A stretch of 23,169 nt of DNA. Source: Abditibacteriota bacterium (GTDB lineage Bacteria > Armatimonadota > UBA5829). Below are positions 15,053 to 22,727 of this stretch, piece by piece. The translations under genes were made by a program, and so were the position numbers. The DNA is taken from the NCBI GenBank assembly GCA_017958015.1, contig JAGDDM010000172.1, forward strand, positions 1 to 23,169, in the 5' to 3' direction. How positions within the stretch are numbered: the first letter of the stretch is position 1; each line of letters starts with the position of its first letter. The notes beneath the pieces were generated by a model. That model had not been told where the DNA came from. It saw only the letters and a list, made by a program, of their open reading frames with translations, and made no database searches.

Positions 15053-15072
15053 AGGGAAAATAGTGTTATTAT
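15044..15072 (+). promoter_or_regulatory. Sigma-70-type promoter of the exopolysaccharide/exosortase operon
   Basis: TTGACT (15044-15049), a 17-base spacer and TATTAT (15067-15072). The -35 box lies over the last codons of dgt. An overlapping alternative -10 (TATGAT, 15070-15075) has a poorer 20-base spacing. The predicted leader is about 48 nt. Confidence 0.72.
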
Positions 15073-15112
15073 GATAGGGTGTGTAATTTGTAATACCCGC
15101 ATTTATACCCGA

Positions 15113-15118
15113 AAGGAG
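15113..15118 (+). promoter_or_regulatory. Ribosome-binding site deciding a GTG start
   Basis: AAGGAG lies 8 bases before the GTG at 15127. This fixes the start of the Wza-like protein, since no in-frame ATG would keep the lysine-rich signal peptide. Confidence 0.85.
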
Positions 15119-15126
15119 AAATTTCG

Positions 15127-16101
15127 GTGAAAAAAACCATAAAAACGATTTTGTTGGCGTCCATGCTCGCGGCATGCGCGTCTTTCGGCGTGTTCGGTGA
15201 CGATATTCTCACCGTTGAGGACGCCGAAGCGGCGCTCATCGCCCGCAAAGCGGATTCCGGCAGCCCCGCGGACTACAAATTCGTGGAAGAAGATCTCATC
15301 CAGCTTGATGTTTGGGGCGAACCCCAGCTCACCAGAGCCCAGGTTCAGATTACCCCCGACGGCTGCATCAACGTGGCCTATATCGGCAAAATGAAGGCCG
15401 AGGGTCTCACGGCGGAGGAGCTCTCCGCGGAAATCGCGAAGCGTCTCGAGACCGCGGGCATCCTCATCAATCCCTTGGTTCAGGTCACCATCATCAAGAT
15501 GCACGAACCCACCATGCGGGTTTTCGGTGAGGTTCACAGACCGGGCTCCGTAACATTCAAAGACGGCGACACCGTGCTGGACGCCATCGCCCAGGCCGGC
15601 AGTTTTACCGAAAACGCCTACAAGGAAAAGGTTACGATCACCCCCAAGGATTCCCCGGTTTCCGTAAATATCGATATGAAGCGGATGCTGGCCGGCGATC
15701 TTTCCCAGAATTACCCTCTGCGGAAGGGTGACACCATCTACGTTCCCGCGGAAGACTTCAACAACAAGATTTACGTCTTCGGCGAGGTTCTCCGCCCGGG
15801 TATGTACGAGATGAAGGATCGTACCACCCTTCTCACCGCCATTTCTCTCGCCGGCGGCCCCAAGGACAGAGCCGACCTCAAGCGGTCGGTTATCATAAGA
15901 AGCGCAACCGAAAAGCCGGTGAAGGTCGAGTGCAACATGAAGGCTCTCTTCAACGATGCCGACCTGTCTCAGGACCTCGAGCTTATGCCCGGCGACACCG
16001 TTGTGATACCGGAAACGAAGCGGCCCAACTGGACAACCATTTCCCAGATTATCAGCGCGCTTTCTAACATTTCATACATTCGCAGAACCGGTCTGTTCTG
16101 A
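15127..16101 (+). CDS. Wza-like outer-membrane polysaccharide export lipoprotein (poly-export + two SLBB domains)
   Basis: This is the outer-membrane channel component of a capsule/exopolysaccharide exporter. The 324-aa protein starts at GTG with a signal peptide ending in a lipobox, L14-A15-A16-C17, so it should be lipid-anchored at C17. The polysaccharide-export domain (about 49-125) contains YKFVEEDLIQLDVWGEPQL and TPDGCINVAYIGKMKAEGLT. Two SLBB repeats follow, opening with MRVFGEVHRPGSV (about 130) and IYVFGEVLRPGMYEM (about 214). The C-terminus is a short amphipathic segment (ISQIISALSNISYI), where E. coli Wza forms its membrane alpha-barrel. Its close relatives in exosortase loci are annotated as exosortase-associated export proteins, and an exosortase gene lies two genes downstream. 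It is the first gene of the operon. Confidence 0.92.
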   Translation: MKKTIKTILLASMLAACASFGVFGDDILTVEDAEAALIARKADSGSPADYKFVEEDLIQLDVWGEPQLTRAQVQITPDGCINVAYIGKMKAEGLTAEELSAEIAKRLETAGILINPLVQVTIIKMHEPTMRVFGEVHRPGSVTFKDGDTVLDAIAQAGSFTENAYKEKVTITPKDSPVSVNIDMKRMLAGDLSQNYPLRKGDTIYVPAEDFNNKIYVFGEVLRPGMYEMKDRTTLLTAISLAGGPKDRADLKRSVIIRSATEKPVKVECNMKALFNDADLSQDLELMPGDTVVIPETKRPNWTTISQIISALSNISYIRRTGLF

Positions 16102-16104
16102 CAT

Positions 16105-16110
16105 CGGAGG
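16105..16110 (+). promoter_or_regulatory. Ribosome-binding site deciding a TTG start
   Basis: CGGAGG lies 7 bases before TTG at 16118. The following residues (MELWRYIKIIKRRWW) are the standard N-terminus of Wzz/Wzc proteins, so the rare TTG start is well supported. Confidence 0.88.
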
Positions 16111-16117
16111 ATAACAC

Positions 16118-18184
16118 TTGGAACTTTGGCGTTACATTAAAATAATCAAAAGAAGATGGTGGCTGGTTGTTCTCGGCATGATAGTCTGCGTCAGCATCGT
16201 GGGCTACAAGCTCTGGACCGCCCCCACATTCTACGTGGGACGTACCACCATTCAGGAAGCCCTGGGTTCGGCCCACATCGGTGTACCTATCTACCAGTCT
16301 CAGCTCATGCAGACCCAGATGGACCTGCAGCAGCGTCTGTCCAACCTCTCCAACCTGGCTACCAGCCGAGAGGTTATGACCCACGCTCTCGACCTTATCA
16401 AGATTGAGGGTCTCGACGTGGAAAAGATTTCTTCGCACACTAAGGTATCAGCGGTAAAAGATACCAACATCATCGCGATTGAAGTCACACTGGAAAACTC
16501 CGACCAGGCTAAAGTTGCCGCCGGCGCTATCGCCGAAGCTTTTAAAGAGTACTACGGCGAAATCACCAACCAGGCTATCACAAACTCCCGTATCTTCATC
16601 AGCAACCAGCTTATCGATGCCAAAAACAATATGGACAAGGCGCAGAACGACATGCGCAAGTTCAAAGAGCAAACCGGCATCGTGCAGTTGGATACCCATA
16701 TGTCCGGTCTTGTGCAGCGTCTCAACAACGCCAAGATTCAGAACGCCAACGACAAGTCGGATCTTGCCAGCGCCGTCAGCTCCCTCAACCAGGTGAGCGC
16801 CGACCTCAAGAAGCTGGAGCCCAACAAGTGGGAAAAGAACAGCGAAACAGTGTCCCGCAATCCTCAGTGGGAACGGCTCACTTCCACCCTCACGGAGCTT
16901 GAGACCCAGCGGGCCGGTATGATCAGCGGCGGACCGAACCAGGCCAGACGCGGTCCCAACCACCCGGACGTTCTCGACCTCGACCGCAAAATCGAAGAAG
17001 TTAAGGTGCAGCTGGCCGACAGCGAGATGATGAACACTTCCGCCACCACCACCGCCAAGAACGGCAACTACTCCGCCACCTTCGACAGATACGTTACCGC
17101 CAAGGTGGAAGCCGCCGCCGCCGAAGCCAGAGCCAAGGCCTCCGGCGCCAGTGTGGACAGCGTGGAAGAAGAGCTTTTGAAGATTCCTTCCGCCGAAGCG
17201 GAACTCGCGAGACTCACCACCGACCTGAAGGCCGCGTCCGAAACGTACTACACCCTCCTCAGTAAGTTCGACGAGGCGAAAATCCGCGAACGGCAGGCCA
17301 AGAACGAGTCCGCTCTTATCACCATCGACCCGCCCTACACCACCATTAAGAACAACCGCGCCGCTCTTAAGCTGGGTTTGGCTATCTGTCTCAGCCCGCT
17401 TTTGGGTATTTTGGCGGCTCTGCTCCTCTACTATCTGGACTCCAGAATCCGCAACACCAGAGAGGCGGAAAAACTTCTGGGCATGCAGGTTCTCGCCGCC
17501 GTTCCCATGACGGCCAAAAGCTTCGACAAGATGAACGGCGAAAGAGTGGATCCCGGAATTTCGGAGGCGTTCCACACCTTTACACCCACTTTGTGGATGG
17601 AAATGCAGAACAACAAGACAAAGACATATATGGTAACTTCCACGAAACCCTCCGCCGGTTCCACCACCGTGGCGATAAACACCGCCGTGGCTTTGGCCGG
17701 TGAGGGAGCGAGAGTTATCCTGGTTGACGGCAACATGAGAAATCCCGCCGTAGCTCAGGCCTTCGGAATCACCAAGAACATCGGTTTCATTAACCTTCTT
17801 TCCGAGACCGCGGATCTTGAGGATGTGGCCGTGCCCACAAGCGTACACGGACTTCTCGTTGTTCCCGCCGGCGGTCCTCAGCCCCAGAACCCGGTTCAGC
17901 TCATCTGCGGCAGTACCATGAAAACCGTCCTCGACGAAATGGCTCAGGCGGCGGACTTTGTTATAATCGACACGCCCTCCGCTTCCGCGGCTTCCGATGC
18001 GCTGCTTATGGCCAGCAAGATTCAGGCGGCTATCGTGGTTCAGGCAGCCAACGTCTCCGACGCCGGCAAGGGCGTTGACATCAGGGACAAGTTCGAATCC
18101 ACCTCCACCAAACTTATGGGCGCCGTGCTCAACAAGGTAAGACAGGCGGACCTCGAAATCGATACTCCCGCGAAAAAAATCTAA
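16118..18184 (+). CDS. Wzc-like polysaccharide co-polymerase with degenerate BY-kinase domain
   Basis: This 688-aa inner-membrane protein controls chain length and export. An N-terminal Wzz domain has TM1 at about 14-32, then a long periplasmic, coiled-coil-rich region (about 150-390) and TM2 at about 418-440. The cytoplasmic domain follows the bacterial tyrosine-kinase fold, with EAFHTF, a P-loop region, Walker A' (VILVDGNMRNP, D537) and Walker B (FVIIDTP, D618). The P-loop reads KPSAGSTT (510-517): serine S515 replaces the ATP-binding lysine of the usual GEGKST. The C-terminus (DTPAKKI) has no tyrosine cluster. Kinase activity is therefore unlikely, although the fold seems whole. No cognate phosphatase gene is nearby. 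It starts at TTG, 16 bases after the Wza-like gene. Confidence 0.9.
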   Translation: MELWRYIKIIKRRWWLVVLGMIVCVSIVGYKLWTAPTFYVGRTTIQEALGSAHIGVPIYQSQLMQTQMDLQQRLSNLSNLATSREVMTHALDLIKIEGLDVEKISSHTKVSAVKDTNIIAIEVTLENSDQAKVAAGAIAEAFKEYYGEITNQAITNSRIFISNQLIDAKNNMDKAQNDMRKFKEQTGIVQLDTHMSGLVQRLNNAKIQNANDKSDLASAVSSLNQVSADLKKLEPNKWEKNSETVSRNPQWERLTSTLTELETQRAGMISGGPNQARRGPNHPDVLDLDRKIEEVKVQLADSEMMNTSATTTAKNGNYSATFDRYVTAKVEAAAAEARAKASGASVDSVEEELLKIPSAEAELARLTTDLKAASETYYTLLSKFDEAKIRERQAKNESALITIDPPYTTIKNNRAALKLGLAICLSPLLGILAALLLYYLDSRIRNTREAEKLLGMQVLAAVPMTAKSFDKMNGERVDPGISEAFHTFTPTLWMEMQNNKTKTYMVTSTKPSAGSTTVAINTAVALAGEGARVILVDGNMRNPAVAQAFGITKNIGFINLLSETADLEDVAVPTSVHGLLVVPAGGPQPQNPVQLICGSTMKTVLDEMAQAADFVIIDTPSASAASDALLMASKIQAAIVVQAANVSDAGKGVDIRDKFESTSTKLMGAVLNKVRQADLEIDTPAKKI

Positions 18185-18187
18185 ACA

Positions 18188-19810
18188 ATGTCCGAAAAAA
18201 CGACAAGCAAAATAAACTACGGCGATATATTGCGGCGCTACGCTTTTGTTATAGCGGCGGCTGTACTCTTTGTCCTCATTCAGATGCCGGTTTTCAAGAA
18301 CTGGTGGAAAATCTGGATGGAGGGGGAAAGCTACTATTCCCACGGCCCGCTGGTGCCGCTTATCGCCCTGTTTATGGCCTGGACAAACAAGCCGAAACTG
18401 GCAAAAGTAAAGCCCTCCGGCAGTTATTGGGGACTGGTTCTCCTGCTTCTGTCCATACCTGTCTACTGCGTGGCCTTGCTGATGGAGCTTCGGTTCCTCT
18501 ACGGCGTCTCGTTCCTTGTGATGACATTCGGCATCTCCCTTATGATGGTGGGATGGAAACCCACGCTCATATTGGCGATTCCCATACTGTTCCTTATAAC
18601 GATGATGCCCATCATGTCTTGGCTCCTGGATAAATGGACCCTTCATCTGCAGATTATATCCGCCGGCCTCTCCACCAAGTTTTTGCAGTGGACCGCCACA
18701 CCGGACGCCTATCAGAGCGGCAGTTACATCCACTCGCCGGCCTTCCCCAACGGCACCCTCTTGGTCGGTGTGCCCTGCAGCGGATTGAAGCTCCTCATTT
18801 CCCTTATAACTTTTTCCTGGTTCTTTATCTACATCATTAAGGGAACCACAGTCAGGAAAACGATTCTTTTCCTGTTCTCGCTGCCGCTCAGCATCTTCAT
18901 CAACGCTCTGCGCATCACCATGATTGGCTACGCGGGAATATGGTCCGGCTCCCAGAAAGTTATGACCGCTTTCCACGACTGGAGCGGCTACCTCAGTCTC
19001 ATAATCTGTTTCTTCATCCTCTTCGGAGTGGCGAAGCTTATGGGTATGCGGGACTTTAAGAGTTGGGAAGTGGACCCCGCCGACGCCGCGGAAAAGAATT
19101 GGAATACGATTGTGGGCAAAACTCCCACCGGCTACTGCGCCCTGATTGTTTTGCTCATAATTCTCTGCCTGGCGCCTCTGCTTAAGCCCATTTACAACTT
19201 CCCCAAGGGCAAACTGCCCCGGGAGTCCATACCCTACGAAATCGGCACATGGAAATCATCCGAGAGCGAAATCGGCGAAAAGACCCGGGCAATACTCGGC
19301 ATGGGCGACTTGCTCAGTCTCTTCTACAGAAGCGACGACTATCCGATTAACCCCGTCAGCGTGTTTCTCGACGCATCCTACGACATTTCCGCGTTCCACG
19401 ATCCCCACTATTGTCTGCCGGGAAACGGAACACCCATCACCGAAGACAAGCATATCGTGATCGAGGTGTCAAAGCCGCGTCCCATGAAAATTCACGCCAC
19501 GAAGCTCACCCTTTCCGCCGACTATCTCGACTATCTGGTAATTTACTTCTACACCATGGGCGATGAGACATACCCCACCACCGACCAAATGGCGACACGC
19601 AACCGGCAGAACAAAAAAGAGGATTTGGTTAGACTCGTGACAAATCCCGCCTGCGTGCCTCAGCTCCGCAAAGACGTGCTGAAGCGCCAGTTCATGTGGT
19701 ACAGATTCTCCACCGGCATGGTTGACGAAACCGCCGAAGACACGCTCATACAATTCATCAAGGATTACATAGAACATTCTCCCTACTTCGGGATACCCGT
19801 TAACTTATGA
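18188..19810 (+). CDS. Exosortase fused to a C-terminal EpsI (DUF3485) domain
   Basis: Exosortases are polytopic inner-membrane transpeptidase-like enzymes thought to cut PEP-CTERM-type C-terminal tags and attach proteins to a surface glycan or lipid. Residues 1-290 hold about eight hydrophobic segments and the family's catalytic triad: C197 in VGVPCSGLK, R242 in NALRI and H263 in FHDWSGYL. After another membrane segment (about 318-337), the soluble region from about 345 matches EpsI/DUF3485, with GTWKSSE and FHDPHYCLPGNG (H404, C409). The two parts are separate genes in classic loci but also known as fusions in some exosortase subclasses. The ATG lies 3 bases after the Wzc-like stop with no clear ribosome-binding site, suggesting coupling by re-initiation. 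No tagged substrate gene is in the window. Confidence 0.9.
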   Translation: MSEKTTSKINYGDILRRYAFVIAAAVLFVLIQMPVFKNWWKIWMEGESYYSHGPLVPLIALFMAWTNKPKLAKVKPSGSYWGLVLLLLSIPVYCVALLMELRFLYGVSFLVMTFGISLMMVGWKPTLILAIPILFLITMMPIMSWLLDKWTLHLQIISAGLSTKFLQWTATPDAYQSGSYIHSPAFPNGTLLVGVPCSGLKLLISLITFSWFFIYIIKGTTVRKTILFLFSLPLSIFINALRITMIGYAGIWSGSQKVMTAFHDWSGYLSLIICFFILFGVAKLMGMRDFKSWEVDPADAAEKNWNTIVGKTPTGYCALIVLLIILCLAPLLKPIYNFPKGKLPRESIPYEIGTWKSSESEIGEKTRAILGMGDLLSLFYRSDDYPINPVSVFLDASYDISAFHDPHYCLPGNGTPITEDKHIVIEVSKPRPMKIHATKLTLSADYLDYLVIYFYTMGDETYPTTDQMATRNRQNKKEDLVRLVTNPACVPQLRKDVLKRQFMWYRFSTGMVDETAEDTLIQFIKDYIEHSPYFGIPVNL

Positions 19811-21564
19811 AACCCGCGGTTATGGCGGATGTCTGCAAGGCCTACACCCTAACGCTTTACGAAGACATCCTCAGAAACAAAAAAGAATACGCGAAACAGC
19901 TCGGCATCATCATTTTATGGTTCGCTCTCTTTGCCGGGGCTTTCGCTTTTACGCTCTACGCCAGAAACTACGTGGGCAGAATCCGCATTATCAACATGTA
20001 CGGCGGTTTTACGGACAACGCGGCCTACATGCATGCCTATGATATAGCGCAGATTATGTACTACACCGGCATCAGCCTTTTGGTGGCCCTTACGCTGCTT
20101 TCGGTTGTTTTGGCGCCGAAGATCGTATCCGGAAGCATCGGTATGGCCGTTTTCGTGGGCATGGAAGCGGTTCTCGGCAGATTCCTTATTCTCGATATCG
20201 AAACCCGCTGGGTGTACGTTATCGCCGCCTTTATCAGCGTCGTGATGATATATACCGTGGGAAAGAGGATGACAACGGCGTTCCTGGCTTGGATTGTGGC
20301 ATCGCCGATTTTGTACTACTTCACGTCATACAAGTTCGCGAAGGGTATGCCGCAGATTACTTTTGACAGAGTTTCCGTTTTTCTTTTTATGATATTCCTG
20401 TCCTTTACCGTTTTGGGACAGAAAGTCAAACTCCGCAAACTCACATTCGGCGAGATAATGCTGGTTTTGTTTGTGGCATTTTCTTGCGCCAACACCGTCT
20501 TTGTTCACGGTGTGCGGGATACGGGTATGTATCAGAGAATGTTCGACTACCTGATTTGTCTGCCGCTTATCTACTTCATCGCCGCCAGATGCGTTAATTC
20601 CAAACGGGATGTGACTCTCAGCATAATATGCATAGCCGTTGTGGGATTCGTAGCGGCGTTCCTGCTTATTTTGGAGGCGAAAACAGGCTGCAGATGGTCC
20701 GGCCTCGTCATAGGCAAAAAAATTCCCCTCCAGTGGACCGACGTGGGTGAAGGCCGCGGACAGGGACTTTGGGGCATCCCCCACACCACCCAGATTTTTT
20801 GCGTAATAACCATTTATCTTTCAATACATCTGGCGTCAAACGTGAAGAAACTGCAGGCAAAACTGTTCTACATTTTCTCCGTAATCGTTCAGACAATCGC
20901 CATTTTCTACGCGTATTCCAGAACCGGCTACGTGGCGCTGGGCTTGGCTATGATTCTGATGCCGCTGCTTGTGCCGAAAGGAAAGATAAAATACGCCCTG
21001 CTGCCCTTCGGCGTGGGCATTTGCCTGTTGCTGGCGCTGCCTACTCTGCTCGCGCAGAAAGACTTTACAAACAGAATGCAGCGAGACACGGTAAGCGTGC
21101 GTATGTCCATTAACGAGACGAATATCGCGCTTATCAAGGACAACTTGCTCTTCGGCGTGGGCTACGGTCAGGTTACACCCAGATTCTACGAATACGTTCA
21201 GAACCGCGAGCACTGGCAGAAGATAAGAAAAGGCTATTCCTTCCTCCAGAACCCCCATAACTGGCACCTCCAGCTTATCGGTGAGGAAGGTTTAATCGGC
21301 GCTTTCCTGTTTTACACCGCTCTGATATATTTCATACTTCACACCGTTTCGCTGGCCATACGACTGCCCAACGAAGGCATGACGGGAAGCAATTTGGCAA
21401 TGATTGTGGCTGTGGCGACCTTCGTCACCTACATAGCGTTCAACTTCTACGGCGGCCCCAAGGACCCCTATCCGCTCTACATATTGTGGATTATGTTCGC
21501 CCTCATGTCCCGTCTTAACGATTTCGATAAGGAAGAGAAGGCGCTTGCCGCCCAAGTTTCATGA
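19807..21564 (+). CDS. O-antigen polymerase/ligase family membrane protein (Wzy/WaaL type)
   Basis: This 585-aa polytopic protein has about twelve hydrophobic segments. The Wzy_C/ligase region includes YSRTGYVALGLA (about 370-381) and a large periplasmic loop with NPHNWHLQLIGEEGLIG (482-498). H484 and H487 are candidates for the ligase-type histidine. Such proteins either polymerise repeat units or transfer glycan from undecaprenyl-diphosphate to lipid or protein. In exosortase loci a comparable protein is annotated as a probable O-glycosylation ligase, so transfer of glycan to sorted proteins is a possible role; this is inference. The start overlaps the exosortase stop (ATGA) and the stop overlaps the GT4 start (ATGA), giving tight coupling. 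A second ATG at codon 6 is possible. Confidence 0.86.
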   Translation: MKPAVMADVCKAYTLTLYEDILRNKKEYAKQLGIIILWFALFAGAFAFTLYARNYVGRIRIINMYGGFTDNAAYMHAYDIAQIMYYTGISLLVALTLLSVVLAPKIVSGSIGMAVFVGMEAVLGRFLILDIETRWVYVIAAFISVVMIYTVGKRMTTAFLAWIVASPILYYFTSYKFAKGMPQITFDRVSVFLFMIFLSFTVLGQKVKLRKLTFGEIMLVLFVAFSCANTVFVHGVRDTGMYQRMFDYLICLPLIYFIAARCVNSKRDVTLSIICIAVVGFVAAFLLILEAKTGCRWSGLVIGKKIPLQWTDVGEGRGQGLWGIPHTTQIFCVITIYLSIHLASNVKKLQAKLFYIFSVIVQTIAIFYAYSRTGYVALGLAMILMPLLVPKGKIKYALLPFGVGICLLLALPTLLAQKDFTNRMQRDTVSVRMSINETNIALIKDNLLFGVGYGQVTPRFYEYVQNREHWQKIRKGYSFLQNPHNWHLQLIGEEGLIGAFLFYTALIYFILHTVSLAIRLPNEGMTGSNLAMIVAVATFVTYIAFNFYGGPKDPYPLYILWIMFALMSRLNDFDKEEKALAAQVS

Positions 21565-22727
21565 ATAAACGAATCTGTCACATAGTTCAATCATACTACC
21601 CCAGAGATCCCCGGATCCGCCGGGAAGCCACCGCTCTGGTTAACGCCGGCTACGAAGTGGATGTGGTCTGCCTGAAGGCGCCGGATCAGCCGAAGCGCGA
21701 AACCTTTGAGGGCGTAAACATAATACGCCTGCCCCTGGAGCGCAGACGGGGTAAGGTGAGCCGGTACATATTCGAGTATGCCGCTTTCCTGTTTATGGCT
21801 TTTTGGTATTTGGCTCTGCGGCCCCTGAGCTACAGCCTCATACACATAAGCAATCTGCCGGACTTTCTCATATTCTCGGGAGCGGTGCCGAAACTCTTCG
21901 GCGTGCCGATTCTTTTGGATGAGCACGACCCCATGCCGGAGATTTTCGAGGCTCGGTATAAGATTAAACACGGCAGCAAAGCGGAAAAGTTTGTGGAATG
22001 GCAACAAAAAGCCAGCCTCAAGTTCGCCACCCGCGTCATCACCACCACCGACGCTCTGGCTGAGAACTACAAAAACAAGTATTACGACAGAGACATAAGG
22101 GTTATAATGAACCTGCCGGATACCGCCCTTTTCGACGGCAAGCCCAAGACGATAGAAAACGATCCCTCGAAGCCCTTTGCCATGGTCTTCGCCGGCACGG
22201 TTACGGAAAGCTACAACATTGACGTTGCCGTAAAGGCTCTGCCGATTATACGGAAAGAAGTTCCCAATATCACCCTCACGGTGATAGGCGGCGGTCCGGA
22301 GTTGGGTAAGTTGAAAGAGCTGGCGAAAGAGCTTAAGGTGGACGACATCGTGACCTTTACGGGCGACAAACCCCTTTCGGAGATTCCGGGACTTTTGGAA
22401 AAGTTCGATGTGGGCGTATCCACGCTTAAACCCACGGTACAGTCGGAGCTCTGCTTTACAACCAAGTCCGCGGAGTACGCCGCCATGGGTCTGCCGGTGC
22501 TGTCCGCTCATCAGTCCCTTTTGGAGAAGTATTATCCCGCCGGAATGGTGGAATATTTCGAGCCGGGAAGCCCCGATTCCTTCGCGGCGGGCGCCATTCG
22601 CCTTTGGCAAAACCCGGATCGCAGACGTGAAATGTCCCAAAGCGCTCAGAAGTACGTGAAAGAAAAGTTTAATTGGTCCGCGGAAAGCAAGAAATACACG
22701 GATCTGATAAGTGAGTGGAGAAAATGA
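21561..22727 (+). CDS. Glycosyltransferase family 4 enzyme
   Basis: This 388-aa soluble or membrane-associated enzyme has a GT-B fold and should transfer a sugar from a nucleotide donor to a lipid-linked intermediate on the cytoplasmic face. The N-terminal acceptor half opens with IVQSYYPRDPRIRREATAL (8-26) and includes DEHDPMPEIF. The C-terminal donor half contains VFAGTVTESYNIDVAVKAL (from about 212), VIGGGPELGKLKEL and TKSAEYAAMGLPVLSA with E305, the usual nucleotide-sugar-binding glutamate. A hydrophobic patch near residues 72-90 may aid membrane contact. Donor and acceptor are unknown. It overlaps both neighbours by 4 bases, so it belongs to the same exopolysaccharide operon. Confidence 0.92.
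   Translation: MNKRICHIVQSYYPRDPRIRREATALVNAGYEVDVVCLKAPDQPKRETFEGVNIIRLPLERRRGKVSRYIFEYAAFLFMAFWYLALRPLSYSLIHISNLPDFLIFSGAVPKLFGVPILLDEHDPMPEIFEARYKIKHGSKAEKFVEWQQKASLKFATRVITTTDALAENYKNKYYDRDIRVIMNLPDTALFDGKPKTIENDPSKPFAMVFAGTVTESYNIDVAVKALPIIRKEVPNITLTVIGGGPELGKLKELAKELKVDDIVTFTGDKPLSEIPGLLEKFDVGVSTLKPTVQSELCFTTKSAEYAAMGLPVLSAHQSLLEKYYPAGMVEYFEPGSPDSFAAGAIRLWQNPDRRREMSQSAQKYVKEKFNWSAESKKYTDLISEWRK

Noticed and set aside
16448..18976. Minus-strand open frame of 842 codons across the Wzc-like and exosortase genes.
   Set aside because: Its translation is rich in His, Gly, Arg and Gln with no domain sense, and the plus-strand genes have clear motifs across the same bases. It reflects codon bias of the real genes.
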